A stretch of DNA of 64,000 bases from Hydractinia symbiolongicarpus (lineage: Eukaryota > Cnidaria > Hydrozoa > Anthoathecata > Hydractiniidae), in the NCBI RefSeq assembly GCF_029227915.1, contig NC_079885.1, positions 4,280,001-4,344,000 on the forward strand, given 5' to 3'. This document shows positions 11,140 to 22,517 of this stretch, in pieces. The position numbers were made by a program, and so were the translations under genes. The notes beneath the pieces are model-generated. The model was not told the origin of the DNA. It made no database searches and worked only from the letters and a program-made list of their open reading frames with translations. The stretch's first letter is position 1, and the number at the start of each line of letters is the position of its first letter.

Positions 11140-11840
11140 ATATATATAAAACCGCTTATCCATGTGGGTATGGTGACATGATCCATCGATTTGGGAGATC
11201 CGTTCTAGAACTACGTATGATTTCAAACTTCGTGTAAATTTGATTTATCAGCATTTTAAGTACAAATTGTGCGACCTCACTCAAAATTGGTTAGCTTTAA
11301 TAAAGCTCAGAGAGTATGCTGATGCTGGTCATGAGTAAAATTCTGCTGGGGATTATTTGTTGATGGAACTATCCGTCCAATATGTCGAACCAAAAGATGT
11401 CAACAAGCTATATACAATGGCAATAAACAGATCTATTCTTTTAAATTTTAAAGCGTTGTTGGACTAAACGGTTAAATTGCGAGTTTGTATGGGCCTACGG
11501 AGGGTAGGAGACGCGATTGTGCTCTTTTGAATACTTCCGGATTACTTCAAAGTTGACAACATTCACATTCGCCTAATGAACAGTTATTGTGCATTTATGG
11601 TTATCTTGCATACCTCATTCGTCCACAAATAATATGGCCCTTTAACGATGCGAATATACTACTAATCAAAGACCGTTAAATGAGGCCATGAGCAAAGTGA
11701 GAATATCTGTAGAATGTATATTTGGTGACATTGTGAATTACTCGCATTTTTAGAAAAAGTTGAAGATAGGCTTGAGTGCTGCTGGAAAAATGAATTCACT
11801 TTGTGCACTTCTTCATGATGAATTCAGAATTCTTAAAGTT
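11140..11840 (+). pseudogene. Degenerate Harbinger/PIF-type (DDE_Tnp_4) transposase relic
   Basis: Successive fragments in shifting frames match the Harbinger transposase order: YPCGYGDMIHRFGRSVLELR (about 11155-11215), a Leu-rich helix segment with DLTQNW, FVDGTIRPICRTKR (about 11356-11400, holding the first catalytic Asp of the family), YNGNKQIYSFKF, LYGPTEGRRRDCALL (about 11491-11535), CIYGYLAYLIRP (about 11590-11625), and SKVRISVECIFGDIVNY (about 11694-11745) followed by LKIGLSAAGKM and CALLHDEF. Several stops and frameshifts show it is dead. Family assignment rests on recognised motif order; terminal repeats and target duplications were not found. Confidence 0.75.
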
Positions 11841-11894
11841 CTCTGGAGTTTATCGGTTCATGTTAAGAAAATTTTGTACCATATTCGTTTAAAA

Positions 11895-12175
11895 TCTTTG
11901 CAACGTCAGTGCAAAAATAACTTTTATATTCCATGCAAAGAACACGAGTTCGTGTAAAGTATTCACAAACTTTCTTTTGCGTAAATTTTTTGAAATATCG
12001 CGATACAATGTAAGAACTGCGTTTATATTTTACACACAGAACACGAGTTCGTGTAAAGTATTCCCGAACTTTCTTCTTTGTAAATTATTTGAAATATCAC
12101 GATACAATGTAAGAACTACGTTTATATTTCACACAGAGAACACGAGTTCGTGTAAAGTATTCACGAACTTGTGAT
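11895..12175 (+). repeat. Tandem repeat, period 99 bp, about three copies
   Basis: The block AACACGAGTTCGTGTAAAGT starts at 11941, 12040 and 12139, exactly 99 bases apart; each unit also holds a GATACAATGTAAGAACT block in the last two copies. Inside each unit ACACGA and TCGTGT form a 6-bp inverted pair around GT. Because 99 is a multiple of three, the open frame 11977-12174 reads a 33-residue repeat; I treat this as a by-product and not a gene. Confidence 0.85.
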
Positions 12176-12493
12176 GATTCGTCAATTGATTCTTGATCTT
12201 TTGACTTTTTCGCTTCGCTCTTTTTCTCTACAAAAAATAAGTAAAATACATTACAAAATCAATCTTTAACAGAGACAGTCTGTTTAGAATTTCGAGGTCG
12301 ACAGAACAGGCCCTGTTTAAAATATCTCTGCCCTAGAACTGTAATTTCTAAAAGACAAGGAAGTAGCAAAAACATATCATAACTTATGTTTATTAACATC
12401 AAAAATAAATATGTATTCTAAATAACTATTTAGTGACAAGTATACAAATGTCGTCCACAGAACATTGTTTTTTTATGTTTCAGGAGTATAGAT

Positions 12494-12850
12494 TTATAGC
12501 ATGTGTAACAATATTTGTATAGTATGAAGAATAGAATTTTTATGATGATTTGTTATGGCTAATTTTATGTTGGTGAAGTTGATGTACTCTTTTTTGTGAG
12601 ATAGCTCTGTCAAAACCATACTCTTCATATGCTTGAAATTCTTTTGAAATAATTTCTGAGAAAACATTGTCCTAGTTACTACATTTTCCAATGACTTTTT
12701 TAAAAGTTTAGTTATAAATTCTTCGTCAACTAGTTCTTCCTTTTGTTCATCTTCCTTTTTAGCCTCAAACTCATTATTATTGTGCTTCTTAATGAAGTTT
12801 TAATCCACCTTTAATTTTTGCACACTTTGTCACATACTTCACAGGAAAAA
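12494..12850 (-). pseudogene. Degenerate coding relic with a broken C2H2-type zinc finger
   Basis: On the minus strand the 5' side reads CEVCDKVCKN, then, after a frameshift, KGGLKLH, which together resemble one C2H2 finger (C-x2-C, GGL, LH). A Glu/Lys-rich segment (EAKKEDEQKEELVDEEF) and LENVVTRTMFSQKLFQKNFK follow in one frame to a stop at about 12494. Two frameshifts separate the finger from the tail. It may be a transposon-associated zinc-finger protein or an old host exon; I do not recognise the downstream part. Confidence 0.4.
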
Positions 12851-15800
12851 TTACCAAGTTCGATCCTAAATGATAATAATGTGGTCATATCTGTGACATA
12901 CAAAAAGGCTTTCCCTCCCTCCCCCAGCAGCCTAGCTTGTTAGTCTTACTTTTTCTATCAAACCAGCACAAACAAAACAAAAAATTACTTACGTCTTCAC
13001 ATAGATCGTTTGCGAATTCATTTAAATATTCATCTTCGTTTAAAACTTCAATAATATATTCAAAGTGTCATCCTCAAAAATATCTAAGGATACCAAAATA
13101 CTATCATTTCCTCCTGCATTAGACGTTAGGGAGAACTGCAAATTAGATTATTTCTCATAAATAAGGTAGTAGCTAAATTAGGAGATTTTTAATAGCTTAA
13201 CTTGGAGAGAATAGTCTAAGGAGATGGAAAATTTAATCGACGATATCTTCGCAATCTTTGTCGATCGCGCCATCATTTTTCCTGTACTACTTGCTGACTT
13301 AGTCATCTTTGCTTAGTTCAAATCTCATAGAATTTGCATGGCGGATATAAAAGTTATACATGTAAACGTGCGCACCAACCAAAATCGTTTTCAATTGACT
13401 AGAACAAGGTCCTGGGCAAGATTGTCCAAATAGCTTATTTTGTCTATGATAGCGTAATTAGGACATTATAGCCTAACCATCCGCCATCTTTTTTTAAATC
13501 AAAATAGTGTATTTAGGCTGTTTTTTACTAGAAATTAAAAAAAGGTTGCGAAGCATTACGCAATATGTTTTAGATATATACTGATTAATTTTTGTCATTT
13601 TGCAACATTTTAACGCCGTGTTACTTGTAAATTGTGTTTAATTAAGGTTGCTACTGTAAAGGTTTGACCGTGAAAAGTCTACCTTGTACCCCATCGGAGA
13701 GCAACTCCTTCCGACCGCAAGAATATACATATTGTTCCAATGATCTCATTTTGGACAACTGTGTTCTTGTGAGATGCAGCTTTACCATGTTTGTATATAT
13801 ACGTCAATATTGGAAGGATTGGAAATACGTAAATTTCGAATAGCTGCAACCTGGGGGAAATAAGATCGAAGTTTTATCATTATATAAATGCCATTTGTAT
13901 AAACCTTTTTTGTATGATGTACCAAATTCATTATTTAGAGTCTATGTTTTGTCGAGCATGTGTCCAATGTAACAGGTGTGTCCATGTAAATATGTTATCT
14001 ATTTAAGTGCTATTAAAGATTTCTGTAGCTACCATTCTCCGGAGAGAACACGCGGATGAGCTGCAATTTTCTTTGAAGTTTCAGAACGTATCACCTCTGT
14101 TTTCAACTTAACGTAACGGAGTTAACTGGGATAGGTAAAGAGGATTCTGGATGGTCAAATAAAATCTTAACATTTCCGTTGCTTTCCTTCCACTGCATCA
14201 CTACTTCCAAGCAAGCTCTCGTCTGCTTCAAACTTCCCATGCTCCAAGTTTAATAGAGCAGCAGAAAAAACAATTCCATTAATTATTTTACCCGATCATT
14301 TACAAAGGAAGCTTAGAGGTGATGGCCAAAACAATATTCTTCTTATTCTTAACTGGAAAGAGATCAGCAAGTAAATGAAAAATAATTAATTTTCCAAATA
14401 CATAGGCAAAACTGCCTTTAACAAAGCGATAAAATATATGATTTGCGTTGTTTTCAGGCAATATTCAAAAACATATACTTGCTTTAAAACAACAACATGT
14501 ACTTTAGAGCCACCTCCACAACTACTTAGTCTTCACAGTGCAGTCTTCACTAAAAAGTTCCATTTTTAACGATCACGATAAGAAGTAAAAAATTCTGGAT
14601 AAACGAGACACGAGTGCATTAATTAAAAATCTGCGAAAATCAAAGATTTTTGACCAGCCTCCACCAGGGCCATGTTCGTTTCGCCGTCCGATATGCAAAA
14701 AGAGACAACATGTCCTGGGATCGAGGTTGGTCCCTATCGCTTTTTGTTTCTCTTTGATATAATACGGCGAGGTTCTAACACCTTACTGCAGCTGATATCT
14801 GGAAATACACCAACACTGAATGTCATAGACGTAAAAAACCCTAGGGACGAGGTTGTAAAATAAACTCACCGCGGAACAACAACAACTTTTTGGCAAAAAT
14901 ACAATACAACTATATATATGCGGAATATTTCTTTTCAGAAAGTACGACAAGTTTAGATCGCGCGAAACTAAAGAAAAACGATTACTGAGAAATTTCGTAA
15001 AACCTCTTTCCACAGAATTATAAAATTAAATATTGATAATAATCACAATATTGTCAGTGTTGACCGACGTAGATCCAACATTGATGAAGCTTTTAGCGCC
15101 AAAAATCCAAATGGAATTAATGACTAACCACATAAAATATAGATCACTACTTTTTGTGGCCAAGACAACAGAATTGAAAGCACTGTTTTTCATTTGGAAA
15201 GTACAAATTGTATTTAAAAATTTGCCCAAGCTTGCCATCATACTTATGGCTTTTTTGGCCAGTTGACACGCATACTAATCTACCATACTGAACACAAAAG
15301 TTACGAAAAACAAGAAATTTGATTAAGGTCTATTATGTGGTTTCTTAAAGGGTCATTCAAGAGTAGTTTCATAACTTAACATTACCACATTATTGTAAGC
15401 TCATGAAACACAATGGGTTGTAAAGAAAATGATGAAGCCCTAAATATTTTTTATCCTTTTTAAATATTTTTATATGTCCAAACTTAATCTCCCAGAAACA
15501 ATAATTACATTAACGGTCGCCACCATTGAAGTCCACTTGCTCATTCGTGACTTCACACGTCGTACATAGCTCACTTCTTGAAAAAATTATTGCAAGGTTC
15601 GAGTGTTGAAGGATTTAACAACATGCGAGAGTAGGTAAACAAAGTAGAACGTCCAGGTAAAGGCACCGTTTGATAAAATAGTTCAGATTTAGAACATATA
15701 TCAGTAAAAAGATGCTAGTAGCAACAACAGTACAAAAGTTTTTAACCACAAATGAGCAAGTACCTTTAAGAATGAAGAGGTATATTTTCCCCTGTTAGTT

Positions 15801-16440
15801 TTGGATTGGTGACTTTTTATTTCCTCGATGCAACAATAAAAGAAGCAACTTGAGCTTTAGGAAATACTTAAAAATTGTATAATAAAATTTAAAAAGAAAG
15901 AGTTTTGTTAATACTTTATGGATTGAATTTTCTTCTTCTGACTGTAGCTAGAGGTAGCTAGCTAATGATTCCATTGAAGGATGACAACAAAAAATATTTG
16001 TCATGGTGGCCACAGGCACCAAAAAGTAATTTAGTTACCTAGCTACATCAAACCAAGGAAAAAACGTAAAAATAACTTCCAAATCATCCATACCTTTGCA
16101 AATCACTTTTCTTCTGCTGTATGAAAAGGATACCACAAACATGCCAATTCATGCTGATAATTTGGTACTTTAAAATCTTCTTTTTATTGAAGCCATAAAT
16201 ATAACACGTTTTTGCGCATTATAAACGTTCAAATTTCTTATAGTGTGCTTTCAAAAAAAAGGTACAACCTTTCCAACTCGAAATATTAAGTGAAAAAGCA
16301 TACCAGCTAAGCCAATTATTATCAGGACTTGGTATGAGCTATGTATTTGTGTTAGGTCTGTAAAATACACGGTAATTCAAATTAGCTGATAGCCGTTTTC
16401 TGATTGCTTGAGTGTACTTCCCAGTATTTCGCTTCCAGCA
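12851..16440. other. Stretch without supportable gene
   Basis: AT-rich with scattered short frames and no domains. The overlapping opposite-strand frames at 15026-15266 mirror each other and neither shows a known motif. A repeat module at 14640-14870 is listed separately. Confidence 0.6.
14640..14870. repeat. GC-richer repeat module ending in CCCTAGGGACGAGGTTG
   Basis: A block with higher GC than its surroundings begins near GACCAGCCTCCACCAGGGCC and ends at AAACCCTAGGGACGAGGTTG (about 14836-14855). It carries GATCGAGGTTGGTCCC internally. The end motif recurs in related form near 7385, 7550, 9770, 10540 and 18308. Likely a dispersed element copy, family unknown. Confidence 0.45.
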
Positions 16441-16461
16441 AACGGTAAATCGGTAAATAAC

Positions 16462-16487
16462 GGGGGAGGAGGGGGGGGGGGGGGGGG
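16462..16487. repeat. Poly-G tract
   Basis: G run of 26 bases interrupted by single A bases near its left end. On the minus strand it codes polyproline in the 16377-16634 frame, which I do not accept as a gene. Confidence 0.95.
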
Positions 16488-16689
16488 TAGCGGAAAGCAC
16501 TTCATGGAAGGATCCATATAGTCTGTGAATATGTCGTATACTTGAACCTCCAACACAACCTCACCTTTACCCAACATTGTCGTATTCCTTCCCTCACGAC
16601 AGCTCAACTGAATCCGACACGCGACGTTAAACAAATTATCAACGTCGTGATGTTGTTAATACATACTACTGCATAACGTAACATCTTTG

Positions 16690-17425
16690 TAATATACAGT
16701 AATACACTGTAGTACTTAGTTATATGCCGCATTGTATACTGTAGTACTTAGTAATATGCCGTATTACTTTGTAGTATCCAGTGATGCACTGTAATACCTT
16801 GTAGTAGTATACAGTAACATACTGTAATAATCTTGTAGTATTCGGTAATATACTGTAATACTTGTAATATTCGGTAATATACTGTAATACCCTGTAGTAT
16901 TCAGTAATACACTGTAATACTTTGTAGTATTCAATAATGCACTGTAATACCTTGTAGTATTCAGTAATACACTGTAATACCTTGTAGTATTCGGTAATAC
17001 ACTGTAATACTCTGTAGTATTCAGTGATACACTGTAATACCTTTTAGTATTCGGTAATATACTGTAATGCCTTGTAGTATTCGGTAATACACTGCAATGC
17101 CTTGTAGTATTCACTAATACACTGTAATACCTTATAGTATTCGGTAATATACGGTAATACCTTGTAGTATTCGGTAATACGCTGTAGTACTTTGTAGTAT
17201 TCAGTAATACACTGTAATACCTTGTAGTATTTAGTAATATACTGTAATAAGTAGTATACTGTAATACCTTGTAGTATTCAGTAATACACTGTAATACCTT
17301 GTAGTATTCAGTAATACACTGTAATACTTTGTAGTATTCGGTAATACACTGTAGTATCTAACTGTAATATTTTGTAGTATTTGGACACTGTAATACTTAG
17401 TAACATACTGTAATACACGTAATAG
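16690..17425 (+). repeat. 30-bp minisatellite, about 24 units
   Basis: Units of the form ACTGTAATACCTTGTAGTAT plus TCAGTAATAC repeat head to tail with point changes and a few short units (for example near 16860, 17250 and 17360). Within each unit GTATT and AATAC can form a 5-bp stem over a 4-base loop. The two minus-strand frames of 116 and 72 residues are the repeat read in frame (a decapeptide rich in Tyr, Asn, Thr and Ser), not evidence of a protein. Confidence 0.95.
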
Positions 17426-17567
17426 ATCTTTCACGGTTGCGCAAAGCATTCTGGGTATTTTTCTTTCCCGGCGTGCGTTGGATCACATATCACATGAAAC
17501 GTTGGCTGCAGATACAGATATGGATACAGATACAGATAATCTTTTCTGAGAAGGAAAGTTTACAAAA

Positions 17568-17858
17568 ATGGAACTGAATAAATACAAGGAAGTATTAACA
17601 AACTATCACAACCGCCAGGGGACCTCTCAAAACAGCCCAGAGGCCAGTTAAAAGAGGCGAGTAGGACCTTGTAAAATCTCTGAACTAGTTCTGGGTTGCA
17701 TGCAAAAAAAATGTACAAACTTCAATACTGCAAGAGCTCTGATTGCTCATGAGCAAAAAGCAGAAGTAAAAGCCACTGCTGAATATACAATTTGCTTCTG
17801 CGTAACATGCGAAAAGACATTTGAATCAGACGATGCGCTAATGCAAATGTTTGGAAGG
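17568..17858 (+). pseudogene. Possible broken exon with one in-frame stop
   Basis: From ATG at 17568 the frame reads MELNKYKEVLTNYHNRQGTS, then meets TAA at 17649-17651, and continues in the same frame with KRRVGPCKISELVLGCMQKK and CVTCEKTFESDDALMQMF. A C-x2-C pair is present (CVTC), and KRRVGPCK could be a decayed AT-hook-like stretch. A consensus donor GTAAGT stands at 17859, where the frame would otherwise run into poly-A. I do not recognise the family. It could be an exon of a DNA-binding protein or transposon gene made null by a single nonsense change, or an assembly error. Confidence 0.35.
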
Positions 17859-18324
17859 GTAAGTCGGTTTAAAAAAAAATGAAACAAATACCCTTATTTG
17901 GTTGGTTCGTTTCTTATGTAATATTGAAAGTTTTTTTCTTCCTTTAAAATTCGAACTGTACATTCTAATTTAAGTAGTTGTGTAGGAAAATTTGTCATTG
18001 GTATTCCATCTATCATGTGTGAAATTTGATTATTGCTTTAAGACGAGAATAGAATCCATGTAATAAAATGGATACTGACTGGTTTTGATCCTGCCCTATA
18101 AAATACAAAGCCATTTGTCAGGGCACAGACCTTGGAGCATGTGCAGTAACTTTGACCTTCAGAAGGAGAAAATCCCTCTGACAACTACAACTACAACAAA
18201 AAAGCTTTAAAAACGTTCCTTTAAAACAAAACTACAAGAAAGAGTAAAGCTAAATCTGTAACCTTAAATTTTGATGAAGTTGGATTTAAAAGCAATCCAG
18301 TGCAAATCCCTAGAGACAAAATTA

Positions 18325-18642
18325 GGGGCCTTCCAAAAATTTTGGTCCCCATTAGTGGGATATCTCCGCTAAGATTCGCCCCCCCCCCCTCTTTTAGCGG
18401 ATTTCCGTCCGTGAAATACATACATTCGGATAAATCTTAGAAGGCTCAGGGGCGTGTTTTGTAGATAAAAGTTATCGGAATTGATGACATGAGGAATTAT
18501 GCTCGCGAACGACGAAGAATTTTGAGGCCGCAAACAAATTTTTGAAATTTCTCAATCGTTCGCGAAATCTTTTTTCAAACTTCAGACCCCCTTTAGCGCC
18601 GATATCCCACTAACGGGGCCCCAAAAAATTTTCAAAGGCCCC
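18325..18642. mobile_element. 318-bp MITE with about 55-bp imperfect terminal inverted repeats and TTA target duplication
   Basis: The left end reads AGGGGCCTTCCAAAAATTTT then GGTCCCCATTAGTGGGATAT; the reverse complement of the right end reads AGGGGCCTTTGAAAATTTTT then GGGGCCCCGTTAGTGGGATA. TTA stands directly outside each end (18322-18324 and 18643-18645). A three-base TTA/TAA duplication is typical of PIF/Harbinger elements, so this may be a non-autonomous Harbinger-type element. It contains a C11 tract and no coding sequence. Confidence 0.8.
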
Positions 18643-18645
18643 TTA

Positions 18646-21600
18646 GGGCTCAATTAGGAAACTCTGATTGTATTTTGGCCACAAGAACACAAATATTGCC
18701 CTCAACTGTTACTTACACAACTTCAGCTGCCATTTTCCTTTGTTGTCTTGCTATAATGGCAATGTTGATGCTATGCGCACTTTTTTCCCTTTAATCCGCC
18801 TACCCATCCTGTGCCCAAAAGGGACGTGGAAATAATTAAGAAGTGCGAGTATGTTAACTTTGACCTGCTTCTTCTCCTATGCCGAAGTGAGCGCAACGAA
18901 GGTAATTAAATACACAACAGTCGAAGACCCTACTTTCCACTGGCTATTTCGTGTACCTCGTACATGAACTAACGATCCTCGTACAGGTGAATTTTAAAAA
19001 CTACTCTCAAAGTGTTATAAACTTCATTCTACGTAAAAAAAAATAATCACAATACAAAAAGTCGATCTTTTGTTATTCATTTCATAAAAATTTCCGATTT
19101 GAATTAGCAAGTAAAGTGTTGTTTTGTTGGGGTAACATATGTATTTTAGACGCTCGTTAAAAAAGATGGTCGTCGCATTACCGAGTAAACACTCCACACT
19201 CTTCCAAATTCTATGTTCTAGCTATTATCGTTAGTTATTATCATGGTAATCATTAGCATTCCTGATTGAAATTATTGAAAAGATTGAAATGTTGGCTTGT
19301 TATTTATTGCGTTGAAGAGTAAATTACAAGGAAACAGAATGAGTCTTGATTTTTTAATCCCAGAACGATATAATTGGATAATATTTCCTAAATATAGTGT
19401 ATACTTTATTCTCAAAATTCCCGGAGATAAGGCGCGGGATAGTAAATTCTACCGAAATTTTGCAGTTTTTCTATTTTAAAGAATGGAGTGTTGTGCATTT
19501 ACAGCGATCGCTATTCTAATGATTCCGTCAACTATTGTTTTTTCTCATCAACATTTTCTGGTGGTTCTCAACCAAGACTACTCGTTCTGTCATAGTACTG
19601 CCGGTTCACTGCTGGTTCTCTGGTTGTTCTACGGAGACTGGTGATTCGCTGCTTGTTCTGTGTTGGTTCTGCAGAGACTGGTGGTTACCTGTTTTAGTTA
19701 TTGCGGAAGTGGGAACATTGTTCATATTTTTACAACATTTATATCTGAGGAATAAAAAAAGGGCATGGCATGATTCACATAACTTAGGCATAACCAAGGA
19801 TCATTGGGCCTTGTTTAATGAAATAGGTATTCAGAAGTATAGATTTCATTGCAATTACAGTGGGACCACTCATCACAAGAATTGCTTAAAATTGCATGTC
19901 TGTTGTTTTTAACTGGTTTTGCAACACACTACAGGGAAACTGCATCATTTACACTTTAAACAGAAAAAGTAACAAATAAGAAATCGACAAAAAATCGAAA
20001 GTAAAAGCGATCACAGAAAATGAGGAAAAAAGAGAAGATAAAAAACATCTACTTGCAAGAATTACTCCTGGCACCATTTTAAACTGGAGTTATTACGATA
20101 GCAGAGAATCGGTGATGGGGCCGTCAAGATTGGGATCTATTAAAGATCAAAACTAAGGAGGCGTCCAGGGCCTCAATCTTGGCAACATATGCATATTGTA
20201 CCAGGAATTCCATGAAAAAAACAACACGCATGAAGCTATATTTGTGAATTTGCGCATGCATTTTTTTATTTTTTATTATTCACTTATGGAGTGGTTTAAA
20301 AGTGTTAAATATATTAACGAAACACATTGCTTTGTCGTTAGAAGTAAGCTATAGTAAATATATGACAAAGAGAGGGCTTTGTTGTACCATGTTGTATTCA
20401 CTGCGATCATCTACTCTTTTTTTTGCTATGTCAATCCGCCCCTCAACATGGCCGCAGACTATATTTTCACGGCAGGTTATATTTTCTCCATAACGATTCT
20501 GTTTTTTACTAAAATACATTTTTTTTAAACTCCAGTTCCATTTCGATCTTTTGCTGCATACAATTCTTTTTTTGTACGCAAGATGCGTGTCCATTGATGT
20601 TTGAAAAAAGATTATCATTCCAATTTCTTTTAATTTTTTTATAATTTGTTAGAATTTGTGCATATAATGTTTACAAAATTAAGATTTTTAATTTTAAAAA
20701 TGTTACCACAAGATTTTTAGTTGTGTAAATTCTCGGTGATCTGCTGTTATAAGACCAAAAAATAACTTTTTGAGGAAAATTATGATTATTGGTAAAATTT
20801 TCATATAAAAATTGATTCTTCCAGGATACAATTTCTGGCAACAATAAATTTTTTAACTGTTATACGTCATAATACGTAATAAAGCCATGCTATTAAAAAG
20901 TTTAAATAGATATGTTTTTTTCAGTTATCTGTTGAATAATAATTTTATAAAAAAATTAAAAAAATATTTTTTTGAGAAAAACGTTAGTTTTTAAAATCTG
21001 ATGTGGTGAAAAGTAAGCCAGAGTTGATTTTTTATATAAAGAGAATACTTTTTTAAAATATATTTTCTATTAACATGAAAGGTAGCTAATTCCATACTGA
21101 ATACATGTTCCAAAAGAGCTAGTGCAATTGCATTTATTGTTGAAAAAAAGAGACAGTGTATGGCATCTTTTCAAAGATACCTGAGTTAAGCATATAATTA
21201 ACTTTTTGTAGCCTTAGCTAGATTGGATTTTGTTAACTAATTATTTTAGTTTATCTTATTTTTTAAAGCAAAAAGAATAGTGTTGTGTGCTCACTTAGTA
21301 GTAAGAATGCTTTGTCTTAAAAAGTTATTTTTTACATTTATGATACATTTATCTTTGATGTTAACATGCTTTATTAAATAAAATACCGGTTATGCCACTT
21401 GAAATACAATTGCTCGGAAGATATTTTTTGTCTTGTATGAAAGAAATTTGTGAATACTTTAAGGCAAGAAATTCTATTGTTCTTTACTCACGTGATCATT
21501 ATTGCGAAATCTTTCATGTTGGATGTGGTCTTGCTGGCTTTATGTTTATTGGTTGATTATAATTCGGGTTTGCACTGGAAAATTAATATATAAGAAGCTC

Positions 21601-22380
21601 AATTTTAATATCTCCAAGAGAACTTAGTTAACTAGGCTAGAAATGTCTGAAATCTGGACAATCCTTGTTAAGTTGAGACAGTGTAGAGATACTGTTAACT
21701 TGATACCATAATTATTCAAATAAATAGTCAAATTTTTATTTAGTACATTGACTTTCAGGAGGGGCATATTATATGTACAGGAAATATTGTCAGTTGAAAC
21801 ACCCTTAAGTTGAAGTGTATATCCCTCTCTTCAGTGAGCTAATTTCCTACCCTTTTTATTATTGACTTGTGCTGAAAAATTGAACAAGCAACACTAAATC
21901 TCGGAAAATTTTATGACCCATTTCAATTTATTACCACTCCTCATATTAAAACAAAATCGTGGAGTGGTGGAATTAGTTTTACAGTGTAATGATTTTAAAA
22001 ACTAGGTAAATTTCTGTTGTTTTAATTTAATGATGATGCACAATGTTTTTTTTGTTCACAAACTCTTTTTGGGATTCTTCTGTTCTAATTTATACTTTGC
22101 TTTTTAATCAATTTGGTGGTAATGGCAGTTTGGTTTGATTTTTGCTTCTTTACCTTTTTTTTGTATTTCTAATGCAGGTAAAACCCAACATAACTTTGGT
22201 GATAATGATTCTTGGAAGAGTAGGATAAGGAAGTTTTCATCATCAACATCATCTTTCTTGGCTTAACGCCTGTTGGACGTTGCATAATGTATTATTGTTC
22301 TGGTAACAAAATTAGTTTTGTATAAATGCTGATATGTGTGACCTTTTGTATTTCTATGTTATGTTGTTTAAAAAATATTT
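18646..22380. other. Stretch without supportable gene
   Basis: Short open frames only. The longest, 125 codons at 19535-19912, begins in a GGTTCT-rich low-complexity run and shows no domain; 19606-19797 and 20349-20618 on the minus strand likewise. 20600-21400 is extremely AT-rich. No repeat pair was recognised here. Confidence 0.6.
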
Positions 22381-22385
22381 CTATA

Positions 22386-22517
22386 GTTGTAAAACCATGA
22401 AAGTTATTGGTTCGAATCCAATCCATCTTTAAAAGGTGGTAGTTCAAATGGAAGAACAACATGGTGTGTAATTAGTTTCATACAGCAACAAACAATAATC
22501 CAAATCAATTCAAAATT
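22386..22517 (+). repeat. Dispersed repeat, copy 1, containing a circularly permuted tRNA-like structure
   Basis: Nearly identical to 26703-26836. It holds, in order: CCATG (22395-22399, anticodon 3' strand), a perfect T-arm ATTGG-TTCGAAT-CCAAT (22406-22422), acceptor 3' strand CCATCTT (22423-22429), acceptor 5' strand AAGGTGG (22433-22439), TA, a D-arm GTTC-AAATGGAA-GAAC (22442-22457), and CATGG (22460-22464, anticodon 5' strand). Acceptor halves pair over 7 bp with one G-T; anticodon halves pair over 5 bp. The anticodon itself is lost or split, so I do not call a functional tRNA. Confidence 0.6.

Noticed and set aside
15026-15266. Overlapping frames on both strands
   Set aside because: They mirror each other; neither has a domain or splice support.
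16690-17425. CRISPR-like array
   Set aside because: The 30-bp units are contiguous with no unique spacers, and the setting is a eukaryotic genome.
16377-17449. Minus frames including polyproline and Tyr-rich repeats
   Set aside because: Products of the poly-G tract and the 30-bp minisatellite; no independent coding evidence.
19535-19912. 125-codon frame
   Set aside because: Starts in a GGTTCT-rich low-complexity run; no motif and no splice context.
22406-22430. Ordinary functional tRNA gene suggested by GGTTCGAATCC
   Set aside because: No D-arm or 5' acceptor strand lies upstream; the partner strands are downstream, so only the permuted reading fits.
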